The notes under the pieces are model-generated. The model was not told the DNA's origin, did not search any database, and worked only from the letters and a program-made list of their open reading frames with translations. The translations under genes were made by a program, and so were the position numbers. 64,000 bases of DNA from Enterococcus diestrammenae (GTDB lineage Bacteria; Bacillota; Bacilli; Lactobacillales; Enterococcaceae). This document shows, piece after piece, positions 15,261-24,912 of this stretch (its first letter is position 1; the number at the start of each line of letters is the position of its first letter). The stretch is taken from NCBI RefSeq assembly GCF_009933255.1, contig NZ_MAEI01000052.1:1-64000 (forward strand), in the 5' to 3' direction.

Positions 15261-17862
15261 ATTTAGCTTTTTCCATAAACTGATAAGGCGTGATATCCTT
15301 CATTCCAATCATCGGGTCAACGGTACCCGCTTGAAGCAGTGCTGGTGTCAAATATGGCGATGCTTCCTCAATGACAGAGGCTGCTCCTGAGTCTGGTACT
15401 GTTTGACTAGCAATAACGGAGGGTTCGGCACTCGTTTCTACTGCCGTAGCCGTTGGTGAAATCTCTTTGGTTTCAGAGGTTGTAGTGGTTTTTTCAGTAG
15501 ACTCGGTACTGACTGCCACATGCTCTTTAGCTAAAGGCAAGGAAGTCACCAAGCCGGTATGTCCTTCATCTGCCAATTGATCTTCATAATGATTAATTTT
15601 TTGCACCAAGGCTGGAGTAATTCCAGAAGCCTCGGCGATTCGCTGTTGCAAAGTGGTCCGTCTGGTAGCAGACTCATGGCTAACCGCTACCTCAAAAGCC
15701 CGTACCTCCCCTAGCAAAATCAGTAAATCTTTGCTGCGGGTAACTGCCGTATAGAGTAAGTTGCGTTGAAGCATGCGCTGGTATTGATGCACCATGGGTA
15801 AAATAACCATCTTAAACTCGCTACCTTGGGACTTATGGATGGAACAGCAATAAGAGAGGGTGATTTTATTCCACTCATTGCGCTTATAGGTCACTTCCAC
15901 CGCATCAAATCGAATCGTCAGCTCATCTGTTTTCTCCTCTGAGTCCTTGGCATAGGTAATTCCTACGATTTCCCCCATGTCACCGTTGAAGACGTTTTGT
16001 TCGGCATCATTAACCAATTGCAGTACTTTATCACCGATACGATAAGCGACTTCGTTAAAGAGCACTTCTTTTTTATTGCCAACTTTAGGATTGAAAATCT
16101 CTTGCATCATTTTGTTCAATGCATTGATACCCGCTGGCCCGCGATACATAGGAGCCAACACTTGAATATCTTGTGGAGTGAACCCCTTCGCTTTTGCCTT
16201 GCCGACAATTTGCGCCACAATCGGTTCGATTTGCTGGGTCTCACAAGCAAAAAAGGAGCGATCCTTTTGATTGATTGTCAGATTTTTAGGCAGGTGGCCG
16301 TTTTTGATTTCATGGGCCAAGGGAATGATACTTGAGCCATCTTCTTGTCGATAAATCTCTGTCAATTCTCTTTGGGGAATCTCAGTGATGTGTAACAAAT
16401 CATGGAGGACTTGTCCGGGACCAACAGAAGGCAATTGATCTTTGTCCCCTACTAAGATTACCTGGATATCGTTTTGGATGGCTTTAAATAACGTGTTCGC
16501 CAGCCAAGTATCCACCATGGACATCTCATCCACGATTAATAGCCCACCACTTAGCTCTTTGGCACTGGCGGCAGGGGCCTTTTCCCGTCCAGTCAAACCC
16601 AATAGACGATGAATCGTCCCTGACGGCAGTCCTGTGGTCTCATTCATGCGTTTAGCCGCACGACCAGTCGGAGCAGCTAATTTGATAGGAAAAAGCTCCG
16701 TCCCAGTATTATGAGGGCTGAGATCGACATCATTTAAGGCTGCAAATAGTTTGACGATTCCATTGATGACAGTAGTCTTCCCCGTTCCCGGGCCGCCTGT
16801 CAAAATAAATAACGGAGCTTTAATTGCTTCAAAGATTGCTTCTTCTTGGGAGGTACCGTAGCTTATCGACAGTTCTTTTTCGATTTTACGCAGTTCTTTT
16901 TTGAGACGTTTGTCATCGTACGTGATATCTTTTTTCCGTTGCAACAAACGATCCACCGATTTTGCCACACCCCACTCGGCAAAATACAACGAGTTCTCGT
17001 AAAGATTGGTCCCTTCTTGTTGGATCTTCCCTTCTTCTACCAGTTGGATGATCGCGTTGGCCAACTGTTCTGGTGAAAGTTCCACTGGACGACTGCTTTC
17101 CAACAAATCCAAGCATTCTTCTAGCAACTCTTGGGCCGGAATAAAGGTATCTCCTGACGACAGGCAGTGGTTGCTGATTTGATGCATCACGCAAGCTTTC
17201 ATGCGTTGCACCGAATCCGCCGCAATCCCCAGCTGCTCCGCTAATTGATCGGCTTTTTTAAAGCCAATCCCGTCGATGTCTTCCACCAATTGATAGGGAT
17301 TTTCGTGAATAATATCGAGGGTTTCGTTTTTGTATGTCTGATAAATCGCAAAAGCCAGCTGGCTACCAAATCCGTACTTGGTAAGGCTGACGATGACTTG
17401 ATCCATGCCGTGATTGGCTCGGACGGTTTCCAAAATCAGCTCTTGCTTCGCGGGAGTCAATCCCGGGATATCTGATAACAGGGTTGGATTGGCTAGCATC
17501 TGACTGATGGCATCTTCTCCCAAAGTATCCACAATCCGTTCGGCGGTTTTTTTACCGATACCAGGAAACTTGTCACTGGCGAAAAATTGAATCAACCCAG
17601 CAGCTGACGTCGGACGGGCTTGTTGATAACTATCGGCTTTTAACTGCAACCCATATTTCGGATGCTCCACCAGCGTTCCTGTAAAACGATATGCCTCTCC
17701 TTCTTGGACATCCCCAAAGGTACCGGTAATCACGATTTCGTTTTCCCGATAATCCAAATCCGTTTCATCCACTTTAATTAGGAGAACCTTGAAAAAGTTC
17801 CCCGCATTTTGATAAAAAATCGCGGCCACAGTGCCGTCAATGGTGCCTTGAGTTCCTGACAT
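15259..17862 (-). CDS. recD2: RecD2-type DNA helicase (RecD-like exonuclease V alpha homologue)
   Basis: 867 aa, superfamily 1B 5'-3' helicase. An OB-like N-terminal region is followed by helix-hairpin-helix repeats near 98-215 (FPGIGKKTAERI, IPGLTPAKQELI, IDGIGFKKADQL), which separate RecD2 from E. coli RecD. Walker A GGPGTGKTT is at 356-364, Walker B IVDEMSMVD near 443-451, and motif VI contains LYTAVTRSKDLL. The last ~110 residues are rich in Thr, Ser and Glu and look disordered. No RecBC partner is nearby; Firmicutes RecD2 acts in replication-fork and mismatch repair. ATG with AAGGAGCGG upstream. It precedes the phosphatase gene's product on the same strand. Confidence 0.95.
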   Translation of the reverse strand: MSGTQGTIDGTVAAIFYQNAGNFFKVLLIKVDETDLDYRENEIVITGTFGDVQEGEAYRFTGTLVEHPKYGLQLKADSYQQARPTSAAGLIQFFASDKFPGIGKKTAERIVDTLGEDAISQMLANPTLLSDIPGLTPAKQELILETVRANHGMDQVIVSLTKYGFGSQLAFAIYQTYKNETLDIIHENPYQLVEDIDGIGFKKADQLAEQLGIAADSVQRMKACVMHQISNHCLSSGDTFIPAQELLEECLDLLESSRPVELSPEQLANAIIQLVEEGKIQQEGTNLYENSLYFAEWGVAKSVDRLLQRKKDITYDDKRLKKELRKIEKELSISYGTSQEEAIFEAIKAPLFILTGGPGTGKTTVINGIVKLFAALNDVDLSPHNTGTELFPIKLAAPTGRAAKRMNETTGLPSGTIHRLLGLTGREKAPAASAKELSGGLLIVDEMSMVDTWLANTLFKAIQNDIQVILVGDKDQLPSVGPGQVLHDLLHITEIPQRELTEIYRQEDGSSIIPLAHEIKNGHLPKNLTINQKDRSFFACETQQIEPIVAQIVGKAKAKGFTPQDIQVLAPMYRGPAGINALNKMMQEIFNPKVGNKKEVLFNEVAYRIGDKVLQLVNDAEQNVFNGDMGEIVGITYAKDSEEKTDELTIRFDAVEVTYKRNEWNKITLSYCCSIHKSQGSEFKMVILPMVHQYQRMLQRNLLYTAVTRSKDLLILLGEVRAFEVAVSHESATRRTTLQQRIAEASGITPALVQKINHYEDQLADEGHTGLVTSLPLAKEHVAVSTESTEKTTTTSETKEISPTATAVETSAEPSVIASQTVPDSGAASVIEEASPYLTPALLQAGTVDPMIGMKDITPYQFMEKAK

Positions 17863-17908
17863 TGGTGCCGCTCCTTTCCCTTAGTCGGTAATGACTGCCG
17901 CTCATTTC

Positions 17909-18565
17909 CTACAACAATGCATCTCGTCCGGCGCTTTCTCCTAAAAATGAAGCGTCATTATAGACAACCAAATCATAAGGCGTCAGTTTTTGCGGTTCTT
18001 GGGCCACCATCATGGTGAGGCTATTATTTACTAAGCCGCCCATTTCTCGTAGGTGGGCCAAATCTTTGCCTGCTAGCCACTGAATCGCAGCCGTCAAAGA
18101 AGCACCGTGGCCGACAAATAATAAGGGGCCTTCGTGTTGCATCACCGCATCAGCAACCACGGTTTCAATCCGCGCCAAGGCATCTTGAATCGATTCTCCC
18201 GCAAAAGCCCGGGGATCATATAAATCTAGCCGATTACGCAAATAATCCAACTGAATCGGGTGCTCCTCACTCACTTCATCAATCAACTGCCCTTCCAAAC
18301 AGCCCAAGCCTAACTCCCGCAGACCATCCGTATAATGAATCGGCGCTGGCTTAATCAAGTAGCTGGCAATGGTTTCCGCCGTTGTCCTAGCCCGCTTTGA
18401 AGTGGAGCAATAAATGGCTTCAAAAGGGACTTCTGCCAAACGTTTGCCTAACAAAGCTACCTCTTCAAGACTCTCAGGTAACAAAGGGGAATCCCCTAGC
18501 ATCCCTTGAAAGCGCCGTTGTAAATTCCATTCAGTTTTTCCATGGCGGGTAAAATAAAGTTCCAT
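17909..18565 (-). CDS. Histidine phosphatase family protein (phosphoglycerate mutase-like)
   Basis: 218 aa. The catalytic RHGKTEWN motif is at residues 7-14, and the second histidine is in LFVGHGAS near 150. The family covers cofactor-dependent mutases and broad phosphatases; the divergent sequence around the core suggests a phosphatase (GpmB/PhoE-like) rather than the glycolytic mutase. ATG at 18565 was preferred to the adjacent TTG. It lies 46 bases upstream of recD2 and 44 bases downstream of trmL, probably in one transcription unit. Substrate unknown. Confidence 0.85.
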   Translation of the reverse strand: MELYFTRHGKTEWNLQRRFQGMLGDSPLLPESLEEVALLGKRLAEVPFEAIYCSTSKRARTTAETIASYLIKPAPIHYTDGLRELGLGCLEGQLIDEVSEEHPIQLDYLRNRLDLYDPRAFAGESIQDALARIETVVADAVMQHEGPLLFVGHGASLTAAIQWLAGKDLAHLREMGGLVNNSLTMMVAQEPQKLTPYDLVVYNDASFLGESAGRDALL

Positions 18566-18612
18566 CAAATACGCTCTTTTCTCGATAATCTCACTAGATC
18601 CAGTGTTTTCAA

Positions 18613-19125
18613 TTAATCCAATTTGTCATGTTCGTAATGATGCGTCAATTCCATATTAGGAAACCCTTGTTGCCGCAACGCTTCATAGACAATCATCGCT
18701 GCTGTATTGGAGAGATTTAAGGAACGGACATGTTCATCATTCATGGGAATTCGCAAACATTTTTCCGCATTTTCCCGCATAAACGCTTCGGGTAAACCAG
18801 TCGTCTCTTTCCCAAATAGAAAATAATGATCGCCACCATCAGCGAAGTTTGCCTCTGAATAGACTTGATTCGCGAATTTGGAAATCAAATGTAGTTGGGC
18901 CTTTTCTTGGCTTTCCAGATACGTCAAAAAAGCCGCCAAATCTGGATAGTAAGCGATATTTACCGCATTCCAATAATCCAGTCCGGCCCGCTTCAAATGT
19001 TTATCATCGGTGGAAAAGCCCAGTGGTTCAATCAAATGCAGCCAGGTATTTGTCGCTGCACAAGTTCTGGCGATATTGCCAGTATTGGCGGGAATTTGAG
19101 GTTCAAATAACACAATGTGGTTCAC
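18613..19125 (-). CDS. trmL: tRNA (cytidine(34)-2'-O)-methyltransferase TrmL
   Basis: 170 aa SPOUT (SpoU) methyltransferase. It opens [18 protein letters not shown], and the C-terminal trefoil-knot motifs [19 protein letters not shown] bind S-adenosylmethionine. It methylates the wobble ribose of tRNA-Leu species. The start is GTG at 19125, eight bases after TGGAG; the open frame continues 27 codons upstream without support. Length matches the family (about 160-170 aa). Confidence 0.92.
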   Translation of the reverse strand: MNHIVLFEPQIPANTGNIARTCAATNTWLHLIEPLGFSTDDKHLKRAGLDYWNAVNIAYYPDLAAFLTYLESQEKAQLHLISKFANQVYSEANFADGGDHYFLFGKETTGLPEAFMRENAEKCLRIPMNDEHVRSLNLSNTAAMIVYEALRQQGFPNMELTHHYEHDKLD

Positions 19126-19343
19126 AATCAAGACTCCATTTCTGTCGAGGATCAAAAGGTCTGATGTTCTCGAAAATTCTTTGTTTACTATAGCATAAAT
19201 GCGCAAGAATTTCTTGTGGGATAGGTGTTTTCCCTGTCAAGAATTTCATAAGATTACTGCTTTAGCCCAGTTTCTTTCGATCAATACCTACCTTGCTCAC
19301 AAAGCCATGTAACTAGCCGGTAGCTAATCTCCTGCTGAAAACA
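19126..19343. other. Gap with no recognised feature
   Basis: The 218 bases upstream of trmL presumably contain its promoter; no convincing gene, repeat or palindrome was seen. The terminator at 19344-19391 and two smaller hairpins (GTTAGTGAA/TTCACTAAC and TTTTATCAG/CTGATAAAA) fill the rest of the interval to rlmA. Confidence 0.5.
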
Positions 19344-19391
19344 CAAAAAAAACGTAGCAACTCGGTGTCAAGCACGGCAAGTTGATACGTT
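19344..19391 (-). terminator. Terminator of rlmA
   Basis: On the minus strand ACGTATCAACTT / AGTTGCTACGT is followed by eight T. It is the last of three tandem hairpins (19344-19442) downstream of rlmA. Confidence 0.75.
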
Positions 19392-19511
19392 AGTGAAGCT
19401 CTTTTCACTAACTTTTATCAGAACAGGAACCTGATAAAAACCAATGAAAAATGACTTGTTGTTACTATATCACCGATTTTGAGATTTTGCAACAGGAAAA
19501 GCTTAAAAACT

Positions 19512-20366
19512 TCACAAAAAAGCCGAATTTTTCCCACGAAGCACCAGTAAGTCGACTGTAATTTTACGCAGTGGTTGTTCTTTAACCTGCCTTTTCCGCT
19601 CCTGGCTAACCCCCCATTCCAAAGGGGACATCTCCAACAAATCCGACTGTCTAGCTTCTGGAATGGCAAATTCATAGGTTATTTCTTTCGCCTCATACTG
19701 GGGGTAAGAGTCTGTGAATTTTTTAAGAACTGGTTCATTGGAATACTGTTGCTTGCTGACATCATCAGGGTAGAAGGCTTGGCGCAATTCTTGCAAATAG
19801 CGAGGCCCTGGGACCACTTTCAATAATTGGCCCCCCGGTTTCAACACCCGGGCAAACTCCCGATAATTAGACGGGGAGAAGATATTTAACACGCAATCCA
19901 GCTGACCATCAGCAAAAGGTAAATTCGTCAAATCTGCCACACACCAAAAAGCCGGTTGAGGTTGTTGGGTGGCTAGATAGACCCCCGCCTTTGAAATATC
20001 AAAGCCAATAGCTGCCTGTTGAGGTATTTCCTCAAGTAATGCATTGAGAAAACTACCTTCGCCACAGCCTACGTCCAAAACAGTGCCCTCTGTTCCTAAC
20101 CAATCTGCTAGCTGCTTCATGAGGGGCTGATACATGCCACTTTGAATCATCCGTCCTCTTGCCGCAAACATATCATGATCGTATTCGGTTTTCACTTGAT
20201 GGGTTAAGAAAAACAACGTCCCTTTTTTTGAGACATCAAAACGATGCCCGTTTTGGCACAGCAAGCCACTGTTGCTGGCTGTCATTGAATCATGACAGAT
20301 GGGACAGCGAAACAACTGCGCTTGTTCTGTCACAAAGCGTTTCCCCCAATCAATCTTCTTTTCCAT
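19512..20366 (-). CDS. rlmA: 23S rRNA (guanine-N1)-methyltransferase RlmA family
   Basis: 284 aa. N-terminal zinc finger with CPIC near residue 21 and LLCQNGH near 40 clamps the rRNA; the Rossmann domain has the SAM loop VLDVGCGEGSF near 95-105. It methylates G745 or G748 of helix 35 in 23S rRNA; the Gram-positive form (TlrB-like/RlmA-II) affects tylosin-type macrolide response. ATG at 20366 follows AAGAGGTC; nine upstream codons in frame were excluded. Divergent from cutC. Confidence 0.9.
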   Translation of the reverse strand: MEKKIDWGKRFVTEQAQLFRCPICHDSMTASNSGLLCQNGHRFDVSKKGTLFFLTHQVKTEYDHDMFAARGRMIQSGMYQPLMKQLADWLGTEGTVLDVGCGEGSFLNALLEEIPQQAAIGFDISKAGVYLATQQPQPAFWCVADLTNLPFADGQLDCVLNIFSPSNYREFARVLKPGGQLLKVVPGPRYLQELRQAFYPDDVSKQQYSNEPVLKKFTDSYPQYEAKEITYEFAIPEARQSDLLEMSPLEWGVSQERKRQVKEQPLRKITVDLLVLRGKNSAFL

Positions 20367-20494
20367 TTTTTGACCTCTTTTCCAGACTACCACTAGCAGC
20401 CACGGCTACCTCGCCCTCTACTTTACCACAGAGATATGTTAGAATTCTACACAGAAGACAAACCTCATCACTATACTTTTAAGGACGTGAGTTT

Positions 20495-21139
20495 ATGTTA
20501 ATCAAAGAATTTTGTGCCGAAAACTATACGGATATTCCCGCTGCCATCCATGCTGGTGCGAAGCGTATCGAACTTTGTGACAATCTGGCAGTCGGTGGCA
20601 CCACACCTTCCACCGGGGTCATTGAGGAAGTATTAAGCTATGCTGGCGAAAAAAATGTGCCGGTGATGACGATGATTCGCCCTCGTGGTGGAGACTTTAT
20701 TTACAATGATATCGAACTAAAAATCATGCATACTGATCTAATCGAAGCTAAAAAAATAGGAACCGATGGCGTCGTCTTTGGCTGCCTGACGCCTAGTGGA
20801 TGGTTGGATGAAGAAGCTTTGGAGCTTTTAATTGATACTGCTGAAGGCTTACAAATCACTTTCCACATGGCCTTTGATAGCATTCCAGCAGCCCGACAGT
20901 TCGAAGCCATCGATTGGCTAGCAGAACATGGCGTCGATCGCATCTTGACCCATGGTGGCGCAGCGGGCACCAATATCTTAGACAACCTTCCTCGTCTGAA
21001 GGAATTGACAAACTATGCTGCTGGCCGCCTACTGATTTTACCCGGCGCTGGCATCACTTATGAAAATGTCGATCAAATCGTCACCGAACTTGATGCCAAG
21101 GAAGCTCACGGTACCAAGATTGTTAATTTAGCAGAGTAG
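20495..21139 (+). CDS. cutC: Copper homeostasis protein CutC family
   Basis: 214 aa TIM-barrel protein. Family landmarks visible: IKEFCAENYTDIPAAIHAGAKRIELCDNL at the N-terminus, MTMIRPRGGDFIYND, FHMAFD and RILTHGGAAG. CutC has been linked to copper tolerance, and E. faecalis CutC binds Cu(I), but the enzymatic role is unclear. ATG preceded by AAGGACGTGAG. Single gene, ended by a bidirectional terminator shared with the ABC exporter. Confidence 0.93.
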   Translation: MLIKEFCAENYTDIPAAIHAGAKRIELCDNLAVGGTTPSTGVIEEVLSYAGEKNVPVMTMIRPRGGDFIYNDIELKIMHTDLIEAKKIGTDGVVFGCLTPSGWLDEEALELLIDTAEGLQITFHMAFDSIPAARQFEAIDWLAEHGVDRILTHGGAAGTNILDNLPRLKELTNYAAGRLLILPGAGITYENVDQIVTELDAKEAHGTKIVNLAE

Positions 21140-21211
21140 TTTCCTCTCAGCTAGACAAAATACTATTTAACTATTTCAACCAAAAATAAGCGGATAACGC
21201 TGCCTTATATA

Positions 21212-21246
21212 AAAATCCTCCACACAATAACAGCGTGGAGGATTTT
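21212..21246. terminator. Bidirectional terminator between cutC and the ABC exporter
   Basis: AAAATCCTCCAC / GTGGAGGATTTT, a 12-pair stem with an 11-base loop. It serves the convergent ends of cutC (plus) and the exporter operon (minus). Confidence 0.92.
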
Positions 21247-21253
21247 AATTTGC

Positions 21254-23044
21254 TTAAATGGCTTGTAATAAATCGTACTGGGATTGATACAAGTGATGGT
21301 ATAACCCACCTTTAGCCATCAATTCATCATGAGAACCCGCTTCGGCAATCGTCCCGCCGGAAACGTAGAATATCTTATCGGAATTTTTGATGGTGGACAA
21401 ACGGTGAGCGATGATGAAGGAAGTTCGCCCTTCTAGAAGCTTCAATAAGCCTTCTTGCAACAGCTCTTCTGTTTTAGTATCGATTGAAGAAGTGGCTTCG
21501 TCTAAGATCAAAATCTTTGGATCAGCCAACAGCGCCCGCGCAAAGGAAATCAATTGCCGTTGCCCGGCTGACAAAGTGCTGCCGCGTTCTTCCACGACGG
21601 TGTTGTACCCGTCTTTTAGTTCACTGATGAAATCATGGGCCCGCACGATTTTAGCCGCAGCGATAATCTCTTCTTCGGTGGCATCTAATTTCCCATAACG
21701 AATATTTTCCATAATCGTTCCCGAGAAGATAAAGGTATCTTGCAACATGACGCCCATTTGTCGCCGCAAAGAGTTTAAAGTCACATCCCGGACATCATAG
21801 CCATCGATTTTCACTGACCCTTCATTGATATCATAAAAACGACTCAACAAGTTGATGACGGTGGTCTTCCCCGCTCCAGTCGGTCCCACCAAGGCGATGG
21901 ATTGACCAGCATCGATATGGAAGCTGACATCTTTCAAAATATCTTTGCCTTCTTCGTAACGGAAAGTCACATGCTCAAAATCAACATTGCCGTGAATTTC
22001 TGGCAGTTCAATGGCCCCAGCTTTATCTTGAATATCCGGCACTTCATCTAAAGTTTCAAAAATCCGTTCCAAGTAAGCCGTCGCGGTAATCAAATTGTTG
22101 TAGAAGTTCCCGATATTGATTACCGGATTCCAGAAATTATTGATATAAGCGATAAAGGCAATCAAGGTCCCGGTAGACACATCCACGCCGATTTGACGAA
22201 CACCAACGAAGTAAATGATACACATGGTAATGACTGAGATATTTTGGACCCCTGGCCAGAGTAAGAACTGAATCTTCACCGCATGCATCCAAGACGTTCG
22301 ATAATCTTCGGAAACTTCTTGAAAGACCCGCAAGTTTTCTTCTTCCCGAGCAAAGGATTGGGTAATCTTGATCCCTGCGATGGACTCGTGGATATAGGCA
22401 TTCATATTGGACTGCTTGTTACTCAAGACTTGGTAAGCCACCCGTTGTTTTTCTTTGATGACCATGACGATCACAAAGAGGACCGGTAGCAAAATCAAGC
22501 TATACAAAGTCAGTTTCACATCGATGGAGAACATAAACACCAAGGTGATGATGACGTTGAAAATATCGGAAATCAAGTTAATCAAGCCGTTACTAAGCAA
22601 ATCACTAAGGGTGTTGATATAGTTCACCACACGGATTAGGATTTTGCCGTGAGGGCGATTGTCAAAATAAGAAAAAGGTAGTCGTTGCAGATGTTCAAAG
22701 ATGTCATAACGCATATCCTTCAAGACATCCTGACCTATTTCGGTAATATGGTAAATCCGGTAACGCATGCAGATGGCGATGATGACTAAAGTGGCAATAA
22801 AAGCGCCGCCAATCACTAGCAACTCCTGCATATTTTCTTGAGGAATCGTGGAATCGATTGCTCGTTGTGTGAAGATTGGCGCTAACATCCCGGCCGTATT
22901 GGCCAAAATAATCGTCGCTAAGACTTTGATAATCGGTGCTTTATAAGGTTTGATATATTGAGCCAAACGCTTGAGGTCCGTCCAGGAAAACTCCTGCTCC
23001 AACTCCTCATCCACGTCGAATTTATTTCGTGCCACTTTCCTCAC
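21254..23044 (-). CDS. ABC exporter half-transporter, catalytic-site subunit
   Basis: 596 aa, type IV (ABCB-like) exporter with six membrane segments at about 35-325 and a C-terminal ATPase. Walker A GPTGAGKT, Walker B ILILDEATSSID with the normal catalytic Glu, and a degenerate signature LSAGQ. It overlaps the preceding half-transporter gene by 23 bases. The two subunits form a heterodimer of the BmrCD/LmrCD/EfrCD kind: this one supplies the intact Walker B and the partner supplies the intact signature. Likely multidrug export; substrate is not readable. Confidence 0.9.
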   Translation of the reverse strand: MRKVARNKFDVDEELEQEFSWTDLKRLAQYIKPYKAPIIKVLATIILANTAGMLAPIFTQRAIDSTIPQENMQELLVIGGAFIATLVIIAICMRYRIYHITEIGQDVLKDMRYDIFEHLQRLPFSYFDNRPHGKILIRVVNYINTLSDLLSNGLINLISDIFNVIITLVFMFSIDVKLTLYSLILLPVLFVIVMVIKEKQRVAYQVLSNKQSNMNAYIHESIAGIKITQSFAREEENLRVFQEVSEDYRTSWMHAVKIQFLLWPGVQNISVITMCIIYFVGVRQIGVDVSTGTLIAFIAYINNFWNPVINIGNFYNNLITATAYLERIFETLDEVPDIQDKAGAIELPEIHGNVDFEHVTFRYEEGKDILKDVSFHIDAGQSIALVGPTGAGKTTVINLLSRFYDINEGSVKIDGYDVRDVTLNSLRRQMGVMLQDTFIFSGTIMENIRYGKLDATEEEIIAAAKIVRAHDFISELKDGYNTVVEERGSTLSAGQRQLISFARALLADPKILILDEATSSIDTKTEELLQEGLLKLLEGRTSFIIAHRLSTIKNSDKIFYVSGGTIAEAGSHDELMAKGGLYHHLYQSQYDLLQAI

Positions 23045-24773
23045 CTCCTGAAAGTCCTAATTGTTTTTGGTACACTTCGTAGTATTTGCCACCTTTGGAA
23101 ACCAGCTCTTCGTGGGTTCCTTGTTCCACTACCCGGCCTTTTTCCATCATCAAGATCAAATCTGCCTCTCGTACCGAAGAAATCCGGTGAGCGATGATGA
23201 AGGTGGTTTTTTCGTCAGTTAATTTGGCTAATTCTGTTTGAATCTTGCTTTCTGTTTCCATATCGACAGCTGAAGTTGTATCATCCAAAATCAAAATGGA
23301 AGGATCTTTAACCAATGCTCGGGCCAAGGAAATCCGTTGTTTTTGGCCCCCGGAAAGTCCAACCCCGCGTTCGCCGACAATTGTTTCATACCCTTGAGGC
23401 ATCCGGGAAATGAAAGCATCCGCATCGGCCACCACCGCCATTTGCCGTACATAGTCACTATCCGCAAAAGGATTACCAAATGCGATGTTATCGGTGATGG
23501 TATTGGAGAACAAGAAGACATCTTGCATCACCATGGAGATATTTTCACGCAACTGGCGCACTGGATACTCTTTTGCATCCTTGCCATCAATCAACACCCG
23601 CCCCTGTGTCGGATCATAAAAGCGCCCTACCAAGTTCACCAAGGTGGTTTTCCCCGAACCAGTCTCTCCTAAAATCCCAATCGACTGGCCCGGTGCAATT
23701 TTGAAGCTGATGTTTTCCAAAACATTGTGTTTAGGATCGTCAGAAAAATGGAAAGAAACATCTTGAAATTCCACAAAACCTTTAATCGGATGCAACTGAT
23801 TTTCTTCAGAGACTTCGATTTGTGGTTCAGTATTAAGCATTTGGCGAATCTTGATACATGCCGCTGAGAAACGTTGGGCATCATTGATCAACCAACCTGC
23901 CATCCGCATCGGGTTATTCAACATCCACAAATACCCATTGAAAGCGACTAAATCCCCGATGGTCATTTCCCCTTTGATACAAAGGGCGCCCCCAAAGATC
24001 AACGTGATGACAGCCAGTGAACCGGCTAAGCCATCTAACACCGGGAGATACGTACGGGAGACATCAGCAGAAGCCATATTTCGTTGTTTAAAATCATCGT
24101 TGTAGCCATTAAATTTATCGATTTCAAAATCTTCTCGGGCAAAAGCTTTGACTACCCGGTTGCCACCGATATTTTCTTCTACCATGGAGTTCAACCGTGA
24201 AAAACTTTCCCGAATTTCAAAAAACAGCGGCCGCGCTTTTTTACTCATGGCATTCGTCATCAAAAAGATAACCGGTGTAATCGCTACCAAGGATAGCATC
24301 AATTTCCAGTTGATAAAGCCCATCACCACCACAGCCGCGGTAAACCAGATGGCACATTCCATGATGTTGTAGATCACCCAAGAGACAAAGTGACGAATCG
24401 CATCCATGTCCCCAGTCATCCGAGCCATGATATCTCCCACCCGCGTATGGTTGAAGAAATCAAAATCTAATTCCTGCAATTTTTTGTACATATCTTCCCG
24501 CAGTTGGAAGATTGTATTTTGCCCTACTCGTTCCCAAAGTATTTGGTAAGAATAACGCATGACCGTTCGCACCAACGTCGTTCCAATCATGATGATGATC
24601 AGCGGAATCAATAAGTTCACTTCGTTGTTATAAATGACCTGATCCACCACCATTTTGCCAAGATACGGATTGATTACAATAAGTATCGCATTGCCGATCA
24701 AGAACAAAGTAGCTAGAGCGATTTTTCCTTTGTATTGTTTGACATATTGCCAAATCCACTTTGAATTGCTCAT
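23022..24773 (-). CDS. ABC exporter half-transporter, degenerate-site subunit
   Basis: 583 aa, six membrane segments then an ATPase domain. Walker A GETGSGKT; Walker B reads ILILDDTTSAVD with Asp in place of the catalytic Glu, the mark of the non-hydrolysing site in heterodimeric exporters; the signature LSGGQ is intact. Combined with LSAGQ in the partner, one composite site is degenerate on both sides and the other intact. First gene of a two-gene operon; ATG preceded by AGGAGGTATGTC. Confidence 0.9.
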   Translation of the reverse strand: MSNSKWIWQYVKQYKGKIALATLFLIGNAILIVINPYLGKMVVDQVIYNNEVNLLIPLIIIMIGTTLVRTVMRYSYQILWERVGQNTIFQLREDMYKKLQELDFDFFNHTRVGDIMARMTGDMDAIRHFVSWVIYNIMECAIWFTAAVVVMGFINWKLMLSLVAITPVIFLMTNAMSKKARPLFFEIRESFSRLNSMVEENIGGNRVVKAFAREDFEIDKFNGYNDDFKQRNMASADVSRTYLPVLDGLAGSLAVITLIFGGALCIKGEMTIGDLVAFNGYLWMLNNPMRMAGWLINDAQRFSAACIKIRQMLNTEPQIEVSEENQLHPIKGFVEFQDVSFHFSDDPKHNVLENISFKIAPGQSIGILGETGSGKTTLVNLVGRFYDPTQGRVLIDGKDAKEYPVRQLRENISMVMQDVFLFSNTITDNIAFGNPFADSDYVRQMAVVADADAFISRMPQGYETIVGERGVGLSGGQKQRISLARALVKDPSILILDDTTSAVDMETESKIQTELAKLTDEKTTFIIAHRISSVREADLILMMEKGRVVEQGTHEELVSKGGKYYEVYQKQLGLSGGEESGTK

Positions 24774-24912
24774 TTTTCAGACATACCTCCTGTCGTCTAT
24801 ATAGCTTAACCGAATAAATAAAGAATGAAATGGGATATTTTAGTTTTTTTGATGTAGAATGTTATTATCTGAGCCCCGAAAAAAAGAACTTTTATACAAT
24901 GGAGAAAACCAC

